Below are positions 7,131 through 14,235 of a stretch of DNA of 21,310 nt, in pieces (the stretch's first letter is position 1; every line of letters begins with the position of its first letter). This DNA is from Candidatus Saccharibacteria bacterium UBA5150 (lineage in GTDB: Bacteria; Patescibacteriota; Saccharimonadia; Saccharimonadales; UBA4665): positions 18,985 to 40,294 of the forward strand of contig DHXS01000016.1 of NCBI GenBank assembly GCA_002413795.1, given 5' to 3'. A model generated the notes under the pieces. It saw only the letters and a program-made list of their open reading frames with translations. It was not told where the DNA came from and made no database searches. A program made the position numbers and the translations under genes.

Positions 7131-7554
7131 GCCGAGTGACTGTAAAAGTGCCTTTAACGCTGTCTTGAGCGTGATCGTGGAATAAGAAGGTGCCGGCCTG
7201 GCCCAGGCTGACCGTCAGACTCTGGCCGCGGCCCAGCACCCGTTCCGAAACACCGTCATAAGAGATGTGGCTGTCGTGTTTGCCAAAAGCCACCAGCCGC
7301 TCTTTATCATCTAGATTAGTGATCGTCAGGCTGTCACATTGCCTCGCTTCGGTGTGAACCGGCGAGACCGTGTCACCCTTAACAATGACCGTGTGAACGA
7401 TTTGTTTTTTGCCCTCACAGCGCTGTCTGGTATTTTCCAGCTGGGCGCTTTGGGTATGCGTCACCCAGATGGCCACCGGCACGGTCGCCGCCATCAGCAG
7501 CACCGCCGCCCCGGCTGTCAGCCACCATTTTGCTCGCTTACTCACCATAGACAT
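7123..7554 (-). CDS. Membrane-anchored cupredoxin-like protein
   Basis: A 143-residue protein with one N-terminal membrane anchor (about 10-31, WWLTAGAAVLLMAATVPVAI) and a periplasm-facing cupredoxin fold at about 52-140. The last strands read LGQAGTFLFHDH then VKGTFTV, the usual cupredoxin C-terminal hairpin. Candidate copper ligands are histidines H93, H96, H126 and H128. The classical type 1 Cys and Met ligands are absent from the loop after FLF. Two cysteines (C46, C73) lie earlier and could form a disulfide. The start at 7554 is 7 bases after an extended -10; ATG at 7548 is possible. It is divergent from the cyo operon by 74 bases, suggesting a role in copper supply or electron transfer for the oxidase, though no direct evidence exists. 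Confidence 0.85.
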   Translation of the reverse strand: MSMVSKRAKWWLTAGAAVLLMAATVPVAIWVTHTQSAQLENTRQRCEGKKQIVHTVIVKGDTVSPVHTEARQCDSLTITNLDDKERLVAFGKHDSHISYDGVSERVLGRGQSLTVSLGQAGTFLFHDHAQDSVKGTFTVTRPK

Positions 7555-7561
7555 CTACCGC

Positions 7562-7567
7562 ATTCTA
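7562..7567 (-). promoter_or_regulatory. Extended -10 box of the cupredoxin gene
   Basis: On the minus strand TGG-TAGAAT is followed by 7 bases and the ATG at 7554, predicting a leaderless transcript. No good -35 was seen. Confidence 0.45.
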
Positions 7568-7585
7568 CCATGTCATAGGAGGTGC

Positions 7586-7591
7586 TATAGT
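7586..7591 (+). promoter_or_regulatory. Extended -10 box of the cyo operon
   Basis: TGC-TATAGT predicts a start near 7598, three bases before the ATG of the 11-codon leader frame at 7601 and about 31 bases before cyoA. AGGAG at 7592-7596 lies upstream of the predicted start, so it would not be in the message if this call is right. The -35 region is weak. Confidence 0.5.
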
Positions 7592-7600
7592 AGGAGAAGC

Positions 7601-7636
7601 ATGAGGGTTTTGGCGCAGAACAAAAGATATGAATAA
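7601..7636 (+). CDS. Candidate 11-residue leader peptide overlapping cyoA
   Basis: The frame ATG...TAA encodes MRVLAQNKRYE. Its last codons overlap the first bases of cyoA: its TATGAATAA end contains the cyoA ATG at 7629. In this window the first start codon after a -10 box is normally the gene start, and this ATG is the first after the operon's -10 box. cyoA itself has no Shine-Dalgarno and no -10 box at the usual distance. Ribosomes finishing the small frame could re-start at the overlapping cyoA codon. The peptide has no recognised family and might only be a translational coupler, or not be translated at all. Confidence 0.35.
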   Translation: MRVLAQNKRYE

Positions 7637-8510
7637 GCAGACGAAGAGAGTCTTTATTGCGGTCGTTGTGCTCTGGTTTATCGGCCTGATGGTTTGGTAT
7701 CTGCACGACTTGAATATCGCCGTGCTGAACCCGCGAGGCGCGATAGCCTTTAGGGAACGCCGGCTGATGATTATCACCGTATTGCTGGGGCTGATAGTGG
7801 TCCTGCCGGTCTACGCCATGCTTTTTGGCTTCGCCTGGCGCTACCGGGAAGGCAATCCCAAAAAGACCCGCTACTCGCCGGAGCTGACCGGCAACCGGCT
7901 GCTGGAGACTATCTGGTGGGGTGTACCGACGGCTATTATTTTGACGCTGTCGGTAATCGCCTGGAATAGCAGCCACGCGCTGGATCCCCATAAATCATTG
8001 AGTGTGAACGCCAAACCGTTGACTGTCCAGGTGGTGGCGCTGGACTGGAAGTGGCTGTTTATTTACCCCCAGCAAGGGGTGGCCAGCGTTAATTTTGTGC
8101 AGCTACCGGTCGGCACGCCGGTAACCTTTAACATTACGGCCGACGCGCCGATGAACTCGTTTTGGGTACCACAACTCGGCGGCCAGATCTACGCAATGAC
8201 CGGTATGGCTACCCAGCTACATTTGGTAGCCGATAAGGCCGGCAGTTACGACGGCTCGTCGGCTAATATAAGCGGCAAGGGCTTCGCCGGCATGCGCTTC
8301 ACAGTTCAGGCCGGCTCGGTGGACGATTTTAACAACTGGGTGCAATCCGCCCGCAACTCGCCCTACAGTTTAAATATGGACGATTACGCCCAGCTGGCCA
8401 GACCCAGTCAAAATAACGAAGTGAAGCTTTTCTCGTCGGTCGACACCGATTTGTTTAACAAAGTGCTCCTGCAATACATGGGGCCGGTCAGGGAAGCCTA
8501 TGCTCGGTAG
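7629..8510 (+). CDS. cyoA: Cytochrome bo3 ubiquinol oxidase subunit II
   Basis: Subunit II of the proton-pumping quinol oxidase; 293 residues against about 315 in E. coli. It has hydrophobic segments at about 8-25, 45-70 and 95-117, then the extracytoplasmic cupredoxin domain. Diagnostic stretches are VVALDWKWLFIYPQQGVASV, PMNSFWVPQLGGQIYAMTGM and GSYDGSSANISGKGFAGMRF, all close to CyoA. No cysteine is present, so the CuA site of cytochrome c oxidases is lacking, as expected of a quinol oxidase. The lipoprotein cysteine of E. coli CyoA is also missing. ATG at 7629 is the first usable start: the frame closes with TGA at 7602-7604. It is the first gene of cyoABCDE and overlaps cyoB by 11 bases. 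Confidence 0.97.
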   Translation: MNKQTKRVFIAVVVLWFIGLMVWYLHDLNIAVLNPRGAIAFRERRLMIITVLLGLIVVLPVYAMLFGFAWRYREGNPKKTRYSPELTGNRLLETIWWGVPTAIILTLSVIAWNSSHALDPHKSLSVNAKPLTVQVVALDWKWLFIYPQQGVASVNFVQLPVGTPVTFNITADAPMNSFWVPQLGGQIYAMTGMATQLHLVADKAGSYDGSSANISGKGFAGMRFTVQAGSVDDFNNWVQSARNSPYSLNMDDYAQLARPSQNNEVKLFSSVDTDLFNKVLLQYMGPVREAYAR

Positions 8511-10440
8511 ATTAAACTGGCAGGCCCTCCAGCACAACCACATCGTATTGGTGGCCCAGATTAGCATGACGCTAGGCGCGCTGGGACTGATCGGCTTTAT
8601 TACTTACAAGAAACGCTGGCAGTGGTTATGGCGCGAATGGCTGACCTCGCTCGACCCAAAGAAGATCGGCGTCATGTACGTAGTGGTGGCGCTGATAATG
8701 CTGCTGCGCGGCGCCACCGACGCCGGCATGATGCGTTTTCAGCAGGCCACCGACGGTCACTTTTTGACCTCCGATCATTTTCAACAGATCTTTTCGGCCC
8801 ACGGCACGATTATGATTTTCTTTGTGGCCATGGGGCTGATGTTCGGCCTGATAAACCTGATTATGCCGCTGCAGATTGGCGCCCGCGATGTGGCCTTTCC
8901 TTTCCTTAATTCGGTGGCTTTCTGGCTGTTCGCTTCGGGCATGCTGCTGGTCAACCTGTCGCTGGTACTCGGCGAATTCTCAGCGGCCGGCTGGCTGGCT
9001 TACCCGCCTTTAAGTGAGCTGGCTTACAGCCCGGGGGTCGGCGTCGACTACTGGATCTGGGCCCTGCAAATTGCCGGCATCGGCAGCTTGCTGTCCGGGA
9101 TTAACTTCTTTGTGACCATACTGCGCATGCGGCGACCGGGCATGACTCTTATGAAGATGCCGCTGTTTACCTGGAGCGTGCTAAATAGCATGGTACTGGT
9201 GATTTTCGCTTTTCCGATCCTGACGGCTACCCTTGGTATGCTGGCGCTGGACCGCACTCTCGGCATGCACTTTTTCACGGCCGATGGCGGCGGCAACTCG
9301 ATGATGTACGTAAATCTGATCTGGGCGTGGGGACATCCCGAAGTCTATATTCTGATACTGCCGGCCTTCGGTGTTTTTTCAGAGGTCGTAGCCACCTTTT
9401 CGCGCAAGCCGATCTTCGGCTACACCTCGATGGTCTGGGCGCTGGCGGCGATTACCTTTTTGTCGTTTACGGTCTGGCTGCATCACTTTTTCACCATGGG
9501 CGGCGGCGCCGACGTTAATGCCTTTTTCGGTATCATGACCATGGCGATTGCCGTGCCGACCGGTGTCAAAATCTTCAACTGGCTGTTTACGATGTACCGC
9601 GGGCGCATCCGTTTCGCCACGCCCATGCTGTGGTTTATGGGTTTTGTGGTGACGTTTACGATCGGCGGTATGGCCGGCGTGATGATGGCTGTGCCGGCCA
9701 TCGACTTTCAGGTTCATAACAGCCTGTTCCTGGTGGCCCATTTTCACACTATGATCGTTGGCGGCGTGGTTTTTGGCTTTTTTGCCGGGTTGACCTATTG
9801 GTTCCCCAAGATTTTTGGCTTCCGCCTGAACGAACGCCTGGGCCGTTACGCCTTCTGGTGCTGGTTTGTGGGCTTCCTGCTGGCCTTCCTGCCGTTGTAC
9901 ATTTTAGGCCTGATGGGCGCCACCCGCCGCTTGGACCATTACGACGCCAGTCTCGGCTGGCAGGGACTGTTTATTGTCGCCGGCGTAGGCGCTATGGTGA
10001 TCATGGCCGGCATCGGTTTCCAAATATTACAGCTGATCGTCAGCATCAAACAAAGGCACCAGAACCTCGATACCACCGGCGACCCCTGGGATGGCCGGAC
10101 GCTGGAGTGGGCCACGACTTCACCGGCGCCGGTTTATAACTTTGCGCTAACGCCGTCGGTTAGCGAGCGGGACGCCTTCTGGGCTATGAAACGCCATAAG
10201 AATACTGAAGAGCCGGCCTACGAAGATATTTATCTTCCGAAGAACACGCCGATGGGGCTGTTTATAGCCGGCTGTGCTTTTGTATTCGGCTTTGCGATAG
10301 TCTGGCATATCTGGTGGCTGGCCCTGGTGGGCCTGCTGGGTGTTATTACCTGCATTATTGTCCGTATATCCGCCGAGCATACCGATTACCGCCTATCCGC
10401 CGAGAAAGTAGCTGAACTGGAAGCAGGGAGGGCGCCATGA
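8500..10440 (+). CDS. cyoB: Cytochrome bo3 ubiquinol oxidase subunit I
   Basis: Catalytic subunit I (646 residues; E. coli 663) that reduces oxygen at the heme o3-CuB centre and pumps protons. Aligning by eye to E. coli CyoB with an offset of five: heme b ligands H101 and H416, heme o ligand H414, CuB ligands H279, H328 and H329, and the cross-linked Tyr Y283 in WGHPEVY. Proton-channel residues are E281, K357 (PTGVKIFNW) and D130 (QIGARD). Quinol-site residues corresponding to R71, D75, H98 and Q101 are kept as R70, D74, H93 and Q96 (LLRGATDAGMM, SDHFQQIFSAHG). The start at 8500 overlaps the end of cyoA, with AGGGAAG just upstream, and the stop overlaps cyoC as ATGA. It appears fully functional. 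Confidence 0.98.
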   Translation: MLGRLNWQALQHNHIVLVAQISMTLGALGLIGFITYKKRWQWLWREWLTSLDPKKIGVMYVVVALIMLLRGATDAGMMRFQQATDGHFLTSDHFQQIFSAHGTIMIFFVAMGLMFGLINLIMPLQIGARDVAFPFLNSVAFWLFASGMLLVNLSLVLGEFSAAGWLAYPPLSELAYSPGVGVDYWIWALQIAGIGSLLSGINFFVTILRMRRPGMTLMKMPLFTWSVLNSMVLVIFAFPILTATLGMLALDRTLGMHFFTADGGGNSMMYVNLIWAWGHPEVYILILPAFGVFSEVVATFSRKPIFGYTSMVWALAAITFLSFTVWLHHFFTMGGGADVNAFFGIMTMAIAVPTGVKIFNWLFTMYRGRIRFATPMLWFMGFVVTFTIGGMAGVMMAVPAIDFQVHNSLFLVAHFHTMIVGGVVFGFFAGLTYWFPKIFGFRLNERLGRYAFWCWFVGFLLAFLPLYILGLMGATRRLDHYDASLGWQGLFIVAGVGAMVIMAGIGFQILQLIVSIKQRHQNLDTTGDPWDGRTLEWATTSPAPVYNFALTPSVSERDAFWAMKRHKNTEEPAYEDIYLPKNTPMGLFIAGCAFVFGFAIVWHIWWLALVGLLGVITCIIVRISAEHTDYRLSAEKVAELEAGRAP

Positions 10441-11030
10441 GCGAAGAAACAGCCGTCAGCGAACGCCAGGCCAACGAGACCAAGACCATCTTTGGCTTCT
10501 GGGTCTACCTGATGACCGACTGCGTGCTGTTCGCCAGCCTGTTCGCCACGTTCGCCGTCTTGCGCAACAGCACTTACGGCGGACCGGCGGGCAACGAGTT
10601 GTTCAGTCTGCCGTTTGTGCTGATCGAAACGCTGGTCCTGCTAACCAGCAGCTTCACGGCCGGGCTGGGCATTCTGGCCGCCCGCAGCCGCGACAAACAG
10701 CGCGTGCTGTTATTCTTCGGCCTAACCATGCTATTGGGTATTTTCTTCTTAACTATGGAGATCACCGAGTTCCACAAACTATACCTAGAAGGCAACAGCT
10801 GGCGGCGTAGCGGCTTCCTGTCGGCTTTCTTTACGCTGGTAGGCACTCACGGCGCGCACATCACCAGCGGCCTGATCTGGATGGCCGTCATGCTGGTTAA
10901 GGTGGCGCGTAGCGGCTTAACCTCGGCCACCGTCAAGCGATTGACCATGCTGAGCCTGTTCTGGCACTTCCTGGATATTATCTGGATTTTCATCTTCACG
11001 ATCGTTTACCTGATGGGGACAGCCGTATGA
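10437..11030 (+). CDS. cyoC: Cytochrome bo3 ubiquinol oxidase subunit III
   Basis: Subunit III, 197 residues (E. coli 204), an integral membrane protein with five predicted helices that stabilises the oxidase. Recognisable family stretches are FGFWVYLMTDCVLFASLFAT, LLTSSFTAGLG, GSLxG-like helix ends, FFTLVGTHGAHITSGLIWM and LFWHFLDIIWIFIFTIVYLMG, including the conserved His and Glu of the THG-H helix. The ATG overlaps the cyoB TGA as ATGA, preceded by the Shine-Dalgarno AGGGAGG at 10425-10431, 5 bases away. Translational coupling is therefore likely. The stop overlaps cyoD in the same manner. Confidence 0.97.
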   Translation: MSEETAVSERQANETKTIFGFWVYLMTDCVLFASLFATFAVLRNSTYGGPAGNELFSLPFVLIETLVLLTSSFTAGLGILAARSRDKQRVLLFFGLTMLLGIFFLTMEITEFHKLYLEGNSWRRSGFLSAFFTLVGTHGAHITSGLIWMAVMLVKVARSGLTSATVKRLTMLSLFWHFLDIIWIFIFTIVYLMGTAV

Positions 11031-11371
11031 AAAAGCTGGAAACCCGCCGCTACATCAGCGGTTTCGCACTGTCGTTGGGGCTGACTCTCGTCGCCTATCT
11101 GTTCGTCGTGCAAGGCTGGGCGCACGGCTGGACCTTAATATACGTTTTGGCGGCATTGGCAATTATCCAGTTATTTGTGCAGCTGATGTTCTTCCTGCAC
11201 CTCGGCCGGGAAGCCAAACCGCGCTGGAACCTGACCGTGCTGTCGTTTGCGGCCATTATTGTCAGCATCCTGGTTTTTGGCAGCCTATGGATTATGAAAA
11301 ATTTGTCTTATGGCCACACGCACACGCCGCCGCCGGCCGCCATCATTAAAGACGAAGGATACAAGCCATAG
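11027..11371 (+). CDS. cyoD: Cytochrome bo3 ubiquinol oxidase subunit IV
   Basis: Small subunit IV, 114 residues (E. coli 109), with three transmembrane helices at about 10-30, 36-58 and 67-90. Typical segments are YISGFALSLGLT, VQLMFFLHLG and LWIMKNLSYGH. After the last helix it has a short soluble tail containing GHTHTPPPA. It assists assembly of the oxidase core. The ATG overlaps the cyoC TGA as ATGA with GGGGA 7 bases upstream. The stop TAG at 11369-11371 overlaps the proposed cyoE start. Confidence 0.96.
   Translation: MKKLETRRYISGFALSLGLTLVAYLFVVQGWAHGWTLIYVLAALAIIQLFVQLMFFLHLGREAKPRWNLTVLSFAAIIVSILVFGSLWIMKNLSYGHTHTPPPAAIIKDEGYKP
11354..11359 (+). promoter_or_regulatory. Shine-Dalgarno supporting an unusual cyoE start
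   Basis: GAAGGA lies exactly 8 bases before the ATA codon at 11368, a normal Shine-Dalgarno spacing. No ATG, GTG, TTG or CTG is available near it in the cyoE frame. Confidence 0.45.
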
Positions 11372-12228
11372 ACCGTCTTAGGGCCTACTATCGGCTCACC
11401 AAGCCCGGCATCGTGCAGGGCAACTTGCTAACGACTGCCGCCGGCTTTCTGCTGGCCTCGCAAAAACACATTAAGCCGGGCTTGTTGGCGGCCACGCTTG
11501 CAGGCACGGCGCTGATTATCGCCTCGGCCTGCGTGGTCAATAACTATCTAGACCGTAACATCGATCGGCAGATGGCCAGAACCCGTCAGCGGGCCCTGGT
11601 AGCGGGGGATATAGGTGTGGTCGCCGCCCTGGGTTACGCCGCCGTGCTGGGAGTAGCCGGTTTAGCCATATTGGTGGCGTATGTGAACCTGCTGACTGCC
11701 GGTATCGGACTTTTCGGCTGGCTGGCCTACGTCGGGCTGTACAGCTTTATGAAGCGCCGTTCGGTGCACGGCACGCTGGCGGGCACCATTTCGGGGGCCA
11801 CGCCGCCGGTAGCCGGCTATACGGCCGTCACCGGCCGCCTGGACGGCGCCGCCCTCCTTCTGTTCCTGATATTGGTCTGCTGGCAAATGGCCCACTTTTT
11901 CAGCATCGCCATATACCGTTTTAAGGATTATAAAGCGGCCGGCCTGCCGGTACTGCCGGTGGTTAAAGGTGTGGGGCGGGCCAAACGGGCTATCTTCCTC
12001 TACGCCAGCGCCTTCACGGCCGCTGCGTTGCTGTTGACCGTTTTTGGCTATACCGGTGGTGCTTACGCCGTTGTCGTCGGCCTGGCTTCAATCTGGTGGC
12101 TGCAAAAAGCCATTCAAGGCCCTAGGACTAGGGACGATACCGCCTGGGCACGCCAAATGTTCCTGCGTTCCCTGGTGGTGATACTTATATTTTCGGTGTC
12201 ATTGGCTGCCAGTCCGTGGCTGGCGTAA
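11368..12228 (+). CDS. cyoE: Protoheme IX farnesyltransferase (heme O synthase), probable ATA start
   Basis: UbiA-family membrane enzyme that adds farnesyl to heme B to make heme O for subunit I. Motifs: RLTKPGIVQGNL at the N-terminus, the first Asp-rich site NNYLDRNIDRQMARTRQR, YVGLYSFMKRRSVHGTLAG, SGATPPVAGY and FKDYKAAGLPVLPVVKG. The frame is open from 11350, but its first conventional start is GTG at 11413, which would delete the conserved TKPGI segment. The best upstream candidate is ATA at 11368: it sits 8 bases after GAAGGA and overlaps the cyoD stop as ATAG, in the place where the other operon junctions use ATGA. It would give 286 residues with 10 residues before TKPG, as against nine in E. 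coli. An ATA start is rare, so a sequencing error or the GTG remain possible. Confidence 0.93.
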   Translation: MDRLRAYYRLTKPGIVQGNLLTTAAGFLLASQKHIKPGLLAATLAGTALIIASACVVNNYLDRNIDRQMARTRQRALVAGDIGVVAALGYAAVLGVAGLAILVAYVNLLTAGIGLFGWLAYVGLYSFMKRRSVHGTLAGTISGATPPVAGYTAVTGRLDGAALLLFLILVCWQMAHFFSIAIYRFKDYKAAGLPVLPVVKGVGRAKRAIFLYASAFTAAALLLTVFGYTGGAYAVVVGLASIWWLQKAIQGPRTRDDTAWARQMFLRSLVVILIFSVSLAASPWLA

Positions 12229-12233
12229 GAGCC

Positions 12234-12485
12234 TTAATGCTGGTAAAGCGAGCCGTCGAGCAGGGCCTCGATTCTATCGGTACGGTCCTCCAGGCGGTCA
12301 AAGCGACCGTTCATAGTTTCAAAACCGGCCTCAGTGTACTCTTTGAGGTTGCTTACCTTGCTGTCGAGGCCGGCGACGGCGGCCATTAAAACCTTTTGGC
12401 CGTCGGCCAGCTCCTTCTGTCCTTCAAACAGAGCCTGCTGGCCATCGGCCAGGTCTCGGAGAGTGACAGCTTTTTTAGTTATCAT
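12234..12485 (-). CDS. Small coiled-coil protein of unknown function
   Basis: No family recognised. The 83-residue protein is mostly a run of seven-residue units, about ten in a row: for example DLADGQQ, ALFEGQK, ELADGQK, then GLDSKVS, NLKEYTE, AGFETMN, GRFDRLE, DRTDRIE. Hydrophobic residues fall at regular heptad positions, so a long parallel helix bundle or trimeric coiled coil is likely. The C-terminal half resembles short helical proteins rich in FDRLEDR repeats. No signal peptide or membrane segment. The ATG at 12485 is 6 bases after a TATACT box. Its stop is 5 bases from that of cyoE on the other strand, and it lies 70 bases downstream of the FAD-dehydrogenase gene. Confidence 0.75.
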   Translation of the reverse strand: MITKKAVTLRDLADGQQALFEGQKELADGQKVLMAAVAGLDSKVSNLKEYTEAGFETMNGRFDRLEDRTDRIEALLDGSLYQH

Positions 12486-12491
12486 ATGGCC

Positions 12492-12497
12492 AGTATA
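12492..12497 (-). promoter_or_regulatory. -10 box of the coiled-coil gene
   Basis: TATACT on the minus strand, 6 bases before the ATG at 12485, predicts a leaderless message. Just upstream (12499-12515) is a 5-bp hairpin, TCCCG/CGGGA, with a 7-base loop and no following U-run. The rest of the 70-base gap to 12555 is AT-rich with nothing else recognised. Confidence 0.45.
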
Positions 12498-12555
12498 ATC
12501 CCGCCGATTTCGGGAGGCAAAAGTAAAATTTACAAATTAATCTTTATTTAATAAC

Positions 12556-14220
12556 TTAGAAGTGGTCACGGATGTGGGAAAAGCTGAATTCCCAGTCGGC
12601 GTCGGCCTTTTTGTGCGGGTTAAAGATGTTCTGGGGATCCATAATATGTTTGGCCTGCTTGAAGATATTCAGCATTTCCTTGCCGTACATCTGTTCCAGC
12701 CAGGGGCCGCGTACCAGGCCGTCGTTGTGCTCGCCGGACAGCGAGCCGTCATATTTCAGCACCAGCTTGTTGACGGCCTTCATGGCCGGCAGGATTTTTT
12801 TGCGATCGGCCGGATCCTCCAGTTTCATCAGCGGAATGACGTGGAAGTTGCCGTCGCCCATGTGGCCGGCGATGGTGGCGAACAGCTTGTATTTCTTGAT
12901 AATGGCGCGCAGCTGGGGCAAAAAGGCCGTCAGGTGCTGGGGCGGCACCACGAAGTCGTCGATAAAAGGAGCGGTGTGCTTGTCTTTGACCTTACTGCGC
13001 AGCAGCTGGAAACTGTAGCGGCGCATAATCCAGAATTTTTCCGATTTACCTTCGGTGGGCGTTTCTTCGAAGCCGTTGATTTCGTAGCGGGCGCGGTGCT
13101 TTTTTAACTCGCTGTGCAGGGCCCGCACCCGGTCGCGTACTTCTTGCTCGGTCTCGCCGTTAAACTCGACCATCAGAATCAGCTTGGGGATACCGCGCAA
13201 CAGCTGAAGGGCATCGGGAATAAGGGTTATTAAGAGGTGAATGAAGCGCCTCCAGCCCAGCAGTTTCAGGAAACTGGGCATAAAGCGGATGGACAGCCAG
13301 AGGGTGGCGTCATCGAACGATTCAAAGGTGGCCGGCTTGGCTTCCAGCACTTTTGGGATAACCTCTCCTAGGTCGTCGAGGCCTTTCATAAACAGCACCA
13401 GCAGGCCGGAATGTGGCCGAACCGGCACCAGCCTAAAATGAATGTCCGTCACGAAGCCAAGCGTGCCCTGGCCACCAACTATCAGCTTGGTCAGATCGAA
13501 GACGCCGCTGTCGCGGTCCCAGACGTCCCACAGGTTGTAGCCGGTGGAATTTTTACTGACGTGCGGCTTGGCGGCCTTGATCTGATCGTAGTGACCATCG
13601 ACCAGCTTGAACAGTTTGCGGTAAACCTCGCTCTCAAAGTCTTTCTGCTTCATTTTTTTGTCCAGCTCGGCCCGATTTAGCGGCTTAACCGTCCTCTGAA
13701 TGCCGTCAGCGAAGACAAACTCCAGTTCAGTGACAAAGTCTTCGGTTTTGCCGAATTCCAGCGATTTTTCACCGCCGGCGTTATTGTTCACCATGCCGCC
13801 GATGGTGGCCAGGTCTCGCGAGGCAGGGTAGGAGGGCATCAAAGCTTGGTGCTTGAGTGTTTCCGGTTCAAAATCGCGATAAAAGACACCGGGCTGGGCC
13901 TGCGCAGAGGTGGCGGTAACTTTTTCGATTTTAGTGAAGTGCTTGCTGAAGTCGACGATGATCGAATCGTTGATGGCGCCGCCGGACATACAGGTACCGG
14001 CCGAACGGGCGGTAAGGCTTAAGCCGGGGTGGGTGCTTTTTTGGCCGGCCACCAGTTTGACGAGTCTTTCGACGTCCTTGCCGTCTCCGGGCATAACTAT
14101 CAGGCGCGGACGTAGTTCGAACATCGAGGCGTCGTGGCTGTAAAAATCCAGGCTGGCCGGACGATCGTCTAGCTCGCCTTTAAAACCGGCCTTTTTAAGG
14201 CCGTCTTTGATTTCTTCCAT
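12556..14220 (-). CDS. FAD-linked oxidase, D-2-hydroxyacid dehydrogenase (GlcD/YdiJ-like)
   Basis: A 554-residue flavoenzyme of the D-lactate/glycolate/D-2-hydroxyglutarate dehydrogenase superfamily. The N-terminal PCMH FAD-binding domain (about 35-215) shows RLIVMPGDGKDVERLV, ARSAGTCMSGGA and MPSYPASRDLATIGGMVNNN. The C-terminal FAD-oxidase domain (about 255-545) shows GHMGDGNFHVIP and SGEHNDGLVRG, which hold the metal- and substrate-binding histidines of the family. Such enzymes oxidise a 2-hydroxy acid and pass electrons to quinone or a carrier, so it could be a second donor to the bo3 oxidase beside NDH-2. It lacks the iron-sulfur domain that YdiJ carries at its C-terminus. The exact substrate cannot be set from sequence. 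It lies 39 bases downstream of a GT4 gene. Confidence 0.88.
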   Translation of the reverse strand: MEEIKDGLKKAGFKGELDDRPASLDFYSHDASMFELRPRLIVMPGDGKDVERLVKLVAGQKSTHPGLSLTARSAGTCMSGGAINDSIIVDFSKHFTKIEKVTATSAQAQPGVFYRDFEPETLKHQALMPSYPASRDLATIGGMVNNNAGGEKSLEFGKTEDFVTELEFVFADGIQRTVKPLNRAELDKKMKQKDFESEVYRKLFKLVDGHYDQIKAAKPHVSKNSTGYNLWDVWDRDSGVFDLTKLIVGGQGTLGFVTDIHFRLVPVRPHSGLLVLFMKGLDDLGEVIPKVLEAKPATFESFDDATLWLSIRFMPSFLKLLGWRRFIHLLITLIPDALQLLRGIPKLILMVEFNGETEQEVRDRVRALHSELKKHRARYEINGFEETPTEGKSEKFWIMRRYSFQLLRSKVKDKHTAPFIDDFVVPPQHLTAFLPQLRAIIKKYKLFATIAGHMGDGNFHVIPLMKLEDPADRKKILPAMKAVNKLVLKYDGSLSGEHNDGLVRGPWLEQMYGKEMLNIFKQAKHIMDPQNIFNPHKKADADWEFSFSHIRDHF

Positions 14221-14235
14221 CTTATAAGCTTAAGG

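Noticed and set aside
6680..7168. 162-codon plus-strand frame inside the flippase-like gene
   Set aside because: It is the +2 frame of a membrane gene, with Arg/Pro/His-rich composition; the flippase frame has the family motifs.
7577..7584. Perfect Shine-Dalgarno-like AGGAGGTG upstream of cyoA
   Set aside because: No start codon follows at usable distance, and it lies upstream of the predicted transcript start, so it is probably incidental.
7542..7991. 149-codon open frame on the minus strand opposite cyoA
   Set aside because: It lies antisense to the strongly conserved CyoA frame, has low-complexity Gln/Arg-rich translation and no recognisable domain; typical of a shadow in GC-rich coding DNA.
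11413..11415. GTG as the start of cyoE
   Set aside because: It removes the conserved TKPGI segment before the first membrane helix and has no Shine-Dalgarno at the right distance; kept only as an alternative.
12562..13107. 181-codon plus-strand frame antisense to the FAD-dehydrogenase
   Set aside because: The opposite strand encodes the conserved HMGDGNFH and GEHNDG motifs; this frame shows no domain of its own.
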